Assembly (NCBI GenBank): GCA_001587675.1
Contig: LNGD01000037.1
Span: forward strand, 1-12,442
Length of the DNA: 12,442 nt
Direction: 5' to 3'
Origin: Candidatus Methanofastidiosum methylothiophilum
GTDB lineage: Archaea; Methanobacteriota_B; Thermococci; Methanofastidiosales; Methanofastidiosaceae
Shown: positions 7,350 to 12,442 of the stretch, piece by piece
Layout of the letters: each line of letters starts with the position of its first letter
Numbering within the stretch: the stretch's first letter is position 1
Translations under genes and position numbers: made by a program
Notes under the pieces: model-generated
Seen by the model: the letters and a program-made list of their open reading frames with translations, nothing else
The model's database searches: none
What the model was told of the DNA's origin: nothing

Positions 7350-8750
7350 TTATGACACCGTACATAATTTATCTTTAAGTAACTTTATAGTTTTTGAAGG
7401 TTCAGCCCTTCCTTCTGTTTCGTTTACAACTTTTCCAAACAAAAAGTGTAATGCATTTTGATTTCCCGACATAAAATCTGAAACTGCTTTCGGATTATCC
7501 TCTATAATTTTATCTATTATCTTAATTAAAGCGTCTTCTGAGCTAATTTGGTAAAAGTTCTTTTTATCCATAAGTGTTGGGATGCTCTCCCCAGTATCTA
7601 CGGCATCTTCGATTATCCATTTAGCATTTTTTACTGAAAGCTCCCCTCTTTCAATAAAACCTATCATATCAGAGATATGCTTAGCGGTAATCTTTGATGT
7701 TGAAACAGACAAGTTCTTTTCGTTTAATCTACGTTTAAGTTCTGTTGCGCACCACTTACCTGCTTCTAGAGGATTTGAATTCTTTGCAGCTTCTTCAAAC
7801 AGATCTGCCAGATAAAGGTCAGATATTAAAGCATCTGCTATTTCTTCTCCTAAAGAGTATTCTTCCATGAAACGCTTCTTTTTGTTATGAGGGGATTCTG
7901 GTAAAACAGATTGAATCTCACTGATTTTATCTGGAGTAACATAAATTGGAACTAAATCTGGGTCAGGGATATATCTATAATCGGCAACTGTTTCTTTCTT
8001 TCTAAGTGTTTTAGTTATCATGCTTGCCTCATCAAAGTGCCTTGTCTCCATTGAAATTTTTCCTCCCCTCTGAAGGATTGCTTTCTGCCGAACAATCTCA
8101 TACTTCAATGCTTTGTAAACACCTTTGACGGAGTTAACGTTTTTAATTTCTATTCTATTTCCACCCATTATTGAAATATTAACATCTGCTCTGATTGATC
8201 CTGACTCTCCCCTTATAACCCCTAGATATTCAAGAGACAATAAAAGATCTCTCAAAAATTCTCTTGCGTATTCTGGAGATTTTATGTCAGGAGCGGTAAC
8301 TATTTCTGCTAGAGGTACACCACATCTGTTTAAATCTACCTTACCTTCTCTAAGTTCATATCTTCCCGGGTCTTCTTCAATGTGGATCTCCCATATACCG
8401 ACCCCCATGAAGTTACCGTCTCCCAAGATAGGCTGGGATGTCCTCTGATAATTTGAGGGTAAGTCTGGATAAAAGTAATGCTTCCTTTGAACATAAAATG
8501 GCTTTCCATGAGCTTTACATCCTAGGAACAATCCAATTTTCAAAAGATTTTCTAGTGCTTTTTCGTTTAATCCCATCGGTTTAGAGCCCGGTTGTGAAGT
8601 GCATATTGGACAGATATTATTGTTTGGGGGCGAATTGATATAATCTGAAGAGCATTCACAAAATATCTTTTGATCTGTTTTTAACTGAACGTGAATTTCA
8701 AGCCCTATCTTCAGATTAAGGTCTTTATATTTCTCTTCATGAAGTTGCAT
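7350..8750 (-). CDS. gatB: Asp-tRNA(Asn)/Glu-tRNA(Gln) amidotransferase subunit B
   Basis: This 466-residue subunit binds the misacylated tRNA and activates its carboxyl group with ATP before amidation. The N-terminal catalytic domain has GLEIHVQL (16-23), four zinc-type cysteines (C31, C33, C47, C50), YFYPDLPSNYQ, and the conserved EIKNVNSVKG and DYRYIPDPD motifs. The C-terminal part is the helical domain and tRNA-binding YqeY-like tail (last about 150 residues). The length matches the family. Its ATG overlaps the gatA stop by one base (TAATG), with GGGG about 7 bases upstream. In archaea, which use GatDE for Gln-tRNA, GatCAB normally makes Asn-tRNA(Asn). The downstream non-discriminating AspRS supports that role here. 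Confidence 0.95.
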   Translation of the reverse strand: MQLHEEKYKDLNLKIGLEIHVQLKTDQKIFCECSSDYINSPPNNNICPICTSQPGSKPMGLNEKALENLLKIGLFLGCKAHGKPFYVQRKHYFYPDLPSNYQRTSQPILGDGNFMGVGIWEIHIEEDPGRYELREGKVDLNRCGVPLAEIVTAPDIKSPEYAREFLRDLLLSLEYLGVIRGESGSIRADVNISIMGGNRIEIKNVNSVKGVYKALKYEIVRQKAILQRGGKISMETRHFDEASMITKTLRKKETVADYRYIPDPDLVPIYVTPDKISEIQSVLPESPHNKKKRFMEEYSLGEEIADALISDLYLADLFEEAAKNSNPLEAGKWCATELKRRLNEKNLSVSTSKITAKHISDMIGFIERGELSVKNAKWIIEDAVDTGESIPTLMDKKNFYQISSEDALIKIIDKIIEDNPKAVSDFMSGNQNALHFLFGKVVNETEGRAEPSKTIKLLKDKLCTVS

Positions 8751-10171
8751 TACATTCCCCCGTTAGCTATTTCTACGGCTCTCATGCCCTTCAACAATTT
8801 GCTTTCAGATAGACTGTTAGCATGAAGCTGAAGCCCAACTGGCAATCCCTTCACTTTTCCAACAGGTTGACTTGAGGCACATACCCCAGCAAGATTTGCA
8901 CTAACTGTAAGGATATCTGCAGAGTACATAGCAAGTGGGTCAGAAATTCTTTCCCCAATTTTCCAAGGAAGTGTAGGCATTGTAGGTCCAATTAATAAAT
9001 CATATGAATTAAAAATTCTCTTAAAGTCATCTTTAATCACGCTTCTGGCTTTCAAGGCTTTGGTATACCATTTGCCTCTTACTTCTTCCATTGTGATAAA
9101 TGTTCCAAGTAAAACTCTTCTCTTGACCTCAGTTCCCATAGCAGTCTCTCTTGTACTTGAAACTGCCTCAACAATGTCTTGCCCACCAGAGTAATGGCCA
9201 TATTTGAATCCGTCAAACTTTGACATGGCAGAAGAAAATTCACTGAATACAACTAAATAATAAATTGAAATTGCATATTTTAGATTTGGGAGAGATACTT
9301 CTTCAATTTTTGCACCGTGTGATTCAAGGTTTCCAATTTTATCTAGGATAATTTTTTTAATTCCCTCGTCGACACCCTCAAAAAATTCTTTAGCGTAAGC
9401 GATTTTCAGGTTTTTGATATCGCATTCTTTAAAATCTTCAACAGTTTTTAGATAAGATGAACTGTCTCTCTCAATTGTAACAGTATCCCTTGGATCCTTG
9501 CCTGTAATGACATCAAGTAACAGTGCAATACCATAGGTATCCTTTGCAAATGGGCCAGGACCTTCTAAACTCATAGCCATATCAGAAAGCCCATATCGTG
9601 ATACCATTCCATAACTTGGTTTGAATCCATATACACCACAGAAACTTGCAGGACATCTAATTGAACCGCCGGTATCGCTTCCGATAGATAGATCTGAGAA
9701 GTTTGCAGCAATTGATGCGGCGCTTCCTGAGGAGCTCCCTCCTGGAACGTAATCTAAATTAACAGGATTTTTTGTTGGGCCAAAATAGGATGATGTTCCA
9801 TCAGACCCACAAGCAAATTCATCCATGTTACATTTTCCTATTATTATCCCGTCTTCCTTCTTAATCAAATTTGTAACAGTGGCATCGTATGGTGCAATAT
9901 AATTCTCCAAAACCTTTGACCCACAAGTCATTCTAAGGTTAGAAACTGCAATATTATCTTTTATCGAAATTACTAGCCCAGATAATTTACCTTGTTTGTT
10001 CTCATCAATCTTTTTTTGAATTTCCTTGGCTTTTTTTTCAGCTTCCTCAATACCTAATGTGATAAAAGAGTTTATTTCTTTATCTTTTTTCTTAATCTCC
10101 TCTATCTTTTTATGAAGGTGTTCTTCTACAGATGAGGATAATAAATTGTCAATAAGGTCTTTAGTAAACAT
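8750..10171 (-). CDS. gatA: Asp-tRNA(Asn)/Glu-tRNA(Gln) amidotransferase subunit A
   Basis: This 473-residue amidase-signature enzyme releases ammonia from glutamine and channels it to GatB. The catalytic Lys-cisSer-Ser triad is intact: K71 (SIKDNI), S146 (GGSSSGSAA) and S170 (DTGGSIR). Their spacing of 75 and 24 residues equals that of S. aureus GatA (79, 154, 178). MDEFACGSDGTSSYFGPTKNP, here at about 116-136, is the family motif before the serine loop. The N-terminal 60 residues are Lys/Glu-rich helices, as is usual. It follows gatC by 12 bases, with only a weak ribosome binding site (TGTGGT), and overlaps gatB. The start is the only good one near the family N-terminus. Confidence 0.95.
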   Translation of the reverse strand: MFTKDLIDNLLSSSVEEHLHKKIEEIKKKDKEINSFITLGIEEAEKKAKEIQKKIDENKQGKLSGLVISIKDNIAVSNLRMTCGSKVLENYIAPYDATVTNLIKKEDGIIIGKCNMDEFACGSDGTSSYFGPTKNPVNLDYVPGGSSSGSAASIAANFSDLSIGSDTGGSIRCPASFCGVYGFKPSYGMVSRYGLSDMAMSLEGPGPFAKDTYGIALLLDVITGKDPRDTVTIERDSSSYLKTVEDFKECDIKNLKIAYAKEFFEGVDEGIKKIILDKIGNLESHGAKIEEVSLPNLKYAISIYYLVVFSEFSSAMSKFDGFKYGHYSGGQDIVEAVSSTRETAMGTEVKRRVLLGTFITMEEVRGKWYTKALKARSVIKDDFKRIFNSYDLLIGPTMPTLPWKIGERISDPLAMYSADILTVSANLAGVCASSQPVGKVKGLPVGLQLHANSLSESKLLKGMRAVEIANGGM

Positions 10172-10183
10172 GATACCACAAGA

Positions 10184-10477
10184 TTAAAGATTTCTTGGGA
10201 CAACTATGTAATCGTCCTCTTTTTTGTTAAAGTTATTTTTAATGTCATTTATTTTGTTGAAGGGTTTTGGTGCAGAGTCTTTTCTTAAAACATTTACATT
10301 CTCTACAACATAATAGAGCTCTTTATCTCCAACTTTTATTTCATCAACTATGGAAAATTCATCCAGTATTCTCTCAAATTCTTCACGAAATTTTTCCTTT
10401 TCTTTCTCAGAAAGTTTTAATCTCGCAATTTCTGAAACTCTCTCAATAACATTATCATTAATAATGGTTTCGACCAT
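10184..10477 (-). CDS. gatC: Asp-tRNA(Asn)/Glu-tRNA(Gln) amidotransferase subunit C
   Basis: This 97-residue protein is the small subunit that wraps the GatA-GatB interface and stabilises the complex. It has the family pattern: VSEIARLKLSEKEKEKF (14-30), a helix ending in ILDEFSIVDEI, then VNVLRKDSAPKP, and the C-terminal YIVVPRNL. The length matches the family. It is the first gene of the gatC-gatA-gatB-aspS operon. AAGGGG (10483-10488) lies 5 bases before the ATG, and a TATA box stands upstream. Confidence 0.93.
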   Translation of the reverse strand: MVETIINDNVIERVSEIARLKLSEKEKEKFREEFERILDEFSIVDEIKVGDKELYYVVENVNVLRKDSAPKPFNKINDIKNNFNKKEDDYIVVPRNL

Positions 10478-10517
10478 TTTTACCCCTTCAAATTTTAAAG
10501 TTGTTGATTTAGGAATA

Positions 10518-10526
10518 CATATAAAT
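10518..10526 (-). promoter_or_regulatory. gatC-gatA-gatB-aspS operon promoter (TATA box)
   Basis: ATTTATATG on the minus strand is placed to start transcription near 10497, leaving a 20-base leader with the AAGGGG ribosome binding site before gatC. It lies in the 67-base gap after the CBS gene, so the operon does not have to depend on read-through from that gene. Confidence 0.6.
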
Positions 10527-10544
10527 GTTTCTCTTACAAATTGG

Positions 10545-11390
10545 CTAAATTACACATTTAAAAGCTTTAAGAATATCTATATCTCTTAAAATACCAATAA
10601 GCGTATCCTTGTTTTCTATAATTGCTAGATATCGTGTGTTATCTTTTTGAAGAATCTCAATAGTTTCTGAGATAGTCATATTTTGAGTTATTGTTGAAAA
10701 TCCTTCCTTAATGTAATTCAAAACTGGTTTGTTAGAAAGATAAAAGTTACTTGTACCTATAAGCACTGAAGATTTCCAGTTCCAGTCCCAGTCATCACCT
10801 GATTCGCCTTTTGTAGCGTCAGACTCAGTAACCCTACTGATTATTTCGCCAGACTTAATCAAGTCCGACGTATCTAAAATTCCGACAAATTTACCTGATT
10901 CATCAAATGCCCCAAGGAATGATACTTTAAAGTTTAACATTATTTTTGAAGCAATGTAAGTCGGTGTCTTATCCCAAACGCTCATAAAATAGTTACTATC
11001 GATAAGCTCAGAAATCTTTTTGTTAATTTTATATTTTTTATTTATAACTGGGAGAATATCCTTAAGAGAGATAATACCAATGACATTCTCATTATCTACT
11101 ACCGGCAAATAGTAGAAATCCCCCGACAAGAATAATTTTAGTGCATCTTCAATTGACCCTTTTTTATTTATAACTGGAACTTCCCTTCTCAAAACAAGTG
11201 CAAGTTGTTCTTCCTCTGGTTTAGAAAGTATATCGCCAATAGTTAGAATTCCAAGAAATGAATCTGTGCCTTCTTTTAATGCAATAAGTTCAGAAACATT
11301 GTTTTTTTTCATTGTTTCAATTGCAAGCGCTCTTTCGCTAGGAATGCTGATCTTAATGAAATCTTTTTGGATAATGCTCTCTAATTTCAT
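10545..11390 (-). CDS. Four-CBS-domain protein
   Basis: This 281-residue protein consists of four CBS motifs, each ending in a conserved Gly...Asp turn: G47/D53, G105/D111, G170/D176 and G266/D272. Pairs of CBS motifs form Bateman modules, which typically bind AMP, ATP or S-adenosylmethionine. There is no enzymatic or membrane domain, so it is a stand-alone cytoplasmic protein, perhaps a ligand sensor; its target is unknown. Between motifs 3 and 4 is an insert of about 45 residues (185-230) with an acidic, Trp-rich stretch GDDWDWNW (198-205). It starts 60 bases from the divergent Sec61-beta gene. GAGGG (11396-11400) precedes the ATG by 5 bases. A palindromic TATA box at 11413-11420 would place the transcript start at about the ATG. 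gatC follows 67 bases downstream with its own promoter, so a functional link to it is not implied. Confidence 0.9.
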   Translation of the reverse strand: MKLESIIQKDFIKISIPSERALAIETMKKNNVSELIALKEGTDSFLGILTIGDILSKPEEEQLALVLRREVPVINKKGSIEDALKLFLSGDFYYLPVVDNENVIGIISLKDILPVINKKYKINKKISELIDSNYFMSVWDKTPTYIASKIMLNFKVSFLGAFDESGKFVGILDTSDLIKSGEIISRVTESDATKGESGDDWDWNWKSSVLIGTSNFYLSNKPVLNYIKEGFSTITQNMTISETIEILQKDNTRYLAIIENKDTLIGILRDIDILKAFKCVI

Positions 11391-11410
11391 TTTTTCCCTC
11401 TTTACGATAT

Positions 11411-11420
11411 ATTTATATAA
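11411..11420. promoter_or_regulatory. Shared TATA region for the divergent CBS and Sec61-beta genes
   Basis: TTATATAA at 11413-11420 is its own reverse complement and lies between the two divergent starts at 11390 and 11450. Read to the right, transcription would start near 11442, giving an 8-base leader before Sec61-beta. Read to the left, it would start at about 11390, the ATG of the CBS gene. One symmetric box may serve both genes, or two overlapping boxes may lie in the run of T/A from 11407 to 11420. Confidence 0.5.
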
Positions 11421-11449
11421 TGATTAAACTTTTTTTTGTTAGTGATTCT

Positions 11450-11638
11450 ATGGTTAAAAGGAAGACCCAAGCCGTTGGAGGCGCAATGCCAGCAACTGGA
11501 GCGGGGCTAATCAGATATTTCGATGAAGATGAAGGGGGGTTAAAGGTTCCTCCTGAAGTTGTAGTCGTAATATGCGCTGTTGTCATAGTTGTTGGTATAT
11601 TGCTACAGATTTTTGGAGCAGAACTCTTAGGAGTGTAA
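11450..11638 (+). CDS. secG: Preprotein translocase Sec61-beta subunit (SecG-type, archaeal)
   Basis: This 62-residue membrane protein is the small beta subunit of the SecY-SecE-Sec61-beta channel. The conserved motif MPATGAGLIRYFDEDEGG (about 13-30) precedes a single C-terminal transmembrane helix (VVVVICAVVIVVGILLQIF, about 38-56), the archaeal Sec61-beta layout with a cytoplasmic N-terminus. An upstream in-frame ATG at 11420 would add 10 residues but lies at the TATA box. The ATG at 11450 gives the usual short basic start (MVKRK), and AGTGAT just before it may act as a weak ribosome binding site. It is the only plus-strand gene here, and converges on the PRC-barrel gene with a 14-base gap. 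Confidence 0.93.
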   Translation: MVKRKTQAVGGAMPATGAGLIRYFDEDEGGLKVPPEVVVVICAVVIVVGILLQIFGAELLGV

Positions 11639-11650
11639 ATATAAATACAG

Positions 11651-11670
11651 TTCTATTTTTTATATTCTTT
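11651..11670 (+). terminator. T-rich terminator after Sec61-beta
   Basis: The plus strand downstream of the Sec61-beta stop is T-rich (TTCTATTTTTTATATTC), a likely U-tract terminator. It overlaps the 3' end of the convergent gene. Confidence 0.4.
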
Positions 11671-12442
11671 ACTAAATCTTCTAAATGGATTTTCACTACT
11701 TTGTGGTGTAGCTGGTCTTTGAGATTCTACTGGAGTTTCATCAACAGTTAATACTCTATCTGGTGGCATTTCTTTTTCAACTGATTCCTTTTCTAAGTTT
11801 TCTTCTTCTCCAAAAAGAGTGAATTCATCGTTTAAAATGTCTTCAAACTTTTTTTCGGTTTCTTCTAATAAATTTTCTTCTGCCTCATTTTCAATGCTAG
11901 GATAGAGTTTCTCATTGGATGTATTTACAAAACCTTGGCTTTTTAGCTTCTCGGTAAATCTCCTTGAAGCCTCTAGTTCTCCTTCCTGTTTTGCACATTT
12001 CAATCTTAATTCATTAAATTCTTCTTCAATCTTAAGCATTTTATTAAGTTTAAATTCAAGTTCTGATTTGTCTTCTTTTAATACCTTTAATTTTCTCAAG
12101 GAGTTTTCAAGCTCATCATTAACTTCAGCTAATTTTTCTTTTAAACTGTCATTTTCAGCTTTGTACACTTTAGCTTTTTTAATCTCTTCTAGCGGAGGCA
12201 ATTTCCCCTTTGAAACTATAATACAATCTTTTCCAACAGAAACTATTTCATCAGAGACTATTGTTATCTTAGTTTCAAATCTTAGAAGTTTTGATTCACT
12301 ACGAGATAATCCATAGCTTTCAGCACTTTGCCCCAGCTTCATATGGATTAGAATTTTGCCCTCTACCATTTCAATATCAACATTTTTAACAAAGCCTTTT
12401 ATTGTGCCAGATATATCTACCAGTAATTTATTAGTAAACTGA
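11653..12442 (-). CDS. PRC-barrel-like plus coiled-coil protein, 5' end off window
   Basis: A complete frame of 238 residues starts at an ATG at 12369, but the same frame stays open for 24 more codons to the right edge, adding LLVDISGTIKGF and similar residues. The true start is therefore probably outside the window. The N-terminal part (edge to about residue 55 after the ATG) has short strands and Gly turns ending in EIVSVGKDCIIVS, which resembles a PRC-barrel. Residues about 62-150 are a long Lys/Glu/Leu-rich coiled coil. Residues about 155-225 are an acidic, probably disordered linker, and the last residues are a basic peptide (NPFRRFSKEYKK). No enzyme motif, signal peptide or membrane segment is visible. 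PRC-barrel then coiled coil then short C-terminal peptide is the layout of CdvA, a cell-division protein of other archaea, but I see no decisive sequence match. The function is unknown. Confidence 0.7.
   Translation of the reverse strand, partial: QFTNKLLVDISGTIKGFVKNVDIEMVEGKILIHMKLGQSAESYGLSRSESKLLRFETKITIVSDEIVSVGKDCIIVSKGKLPPLEEIKKAKVYKAENDSLKEKLAEVNDELENSLRKLKVLKEDKSELEFKLNKMLKIEEEFNELRLKCAKQEGELEASRRFTEKLKSQGFVNTSNEKLYPSIENEAEENLLEETEKKFEDILNDEFTLFGEEENLEKESVEKEMPPDRVLTVDETPVESQRPATPQSSENPFRRFSKEYKK

Noticed and set aside
7582..8448. Plus-strand ORFs opposite gatB (7582-7815, 8125-8448)
   Set aside because: Shadows of a conserved gene with clear family motifs throughout.
10267..10589. 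Plus-strand ORFs opposite gatC and its promoter (10267-10449, 10350-10589)
   Set aside because: Antisense to gatC; low-complexity Ser/Phe/Leu content and no promoter or ribosome binding site.
11420..11449. Ten-residue extension of Sec61-beta from the ATG at 11420
   Set aside because: The ATG lies at the edge of the TATA box, and the added residues are not typical of the family.
11915..12316. Ser-rich plus-strand ORF opposite the coiled-coil gene
   Set aside because: Its Ser/Phe/Leu-rich content is the antisense image of Glu/Lys/Leu-rich coiled-coil codons; no ribosome binding site.

Overview
The window comes from an AT-rich archaeon. The evidence is a Sec61-beta protein, a coenzyme F420-reducing [NiFe]-hydrogenase, an archaeal-type non-discriminating aspartyl-tRNA synthetase paired with GatCAB, archaeal TATA-box promoters (one giving an apparently leaderless mRNA), and A/T-rich terminators. 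The F420 hydrogenase points to a hydrogen-using, methanogen-related euryarchaeal lineage. A Methanofastidiosum/WSA2-type or similar uncultured lineage is my best guess, but this is inference and not proven by the sequence. Almost every gene is on the minus strand; only Sec61-beta is on the plus strand.

Layout, left to right. (1) 1-995, minus: 5' part of a secreted beta-propeller protein with FG-GAP/VCBS-like repeats, running off the left edge. (2) 996-1209: a gap holding that gene's promoter and a hairpin terminator for the next operon. (3) 1210-4459, minus: a compact hydrogenase operon, frhA, then frhD (maturation protease), then one ORF fusing the small subunit FrhG to the F420-oxidoreductase subunit FrhB. 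The order matches the classical frhADGB, but G and B are one polypeptide. (4) 4569-5951, minus: threonine synthase of the E. coli/yeast type with its own promoter. (5) 6048-10477, minus: gatC-gatA-gatB-aspS, a tight operon. The AspRS carries the residues expected of a non-discriminating enzyme, so the four genes form a complete route to Asn-tRNA(Asn): mischarging by AspRS, then amidation by GatCAB. (6) 10545-11390, minus: a four-CBS-domain protein, divergent from (7) Sec61-beta at 11450-11638, plus; both share a short promoter region. (8) 11653-12442, minus: a predicted PRC-barrel plus coiled-coil protein whose start lies beyond the right edge.

Three genes have a better start than the longest possible ORF: frhA (4459), thrC (5951) and Sec61-beta (11450). 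Promoter or ribosome-binding-site positions plus family N-termini support each. No tRNA, rRNA, CRISPR array, insertion sequence or transposase was seen, and no stretch over 300 bases lacks a gene. The region looks like core chromosome. The most notable points are the FrhG-FrhB fusion, the single-operon Asp-to-Asn transamidation set, and the PRC-barrel/coiled-coil protein.
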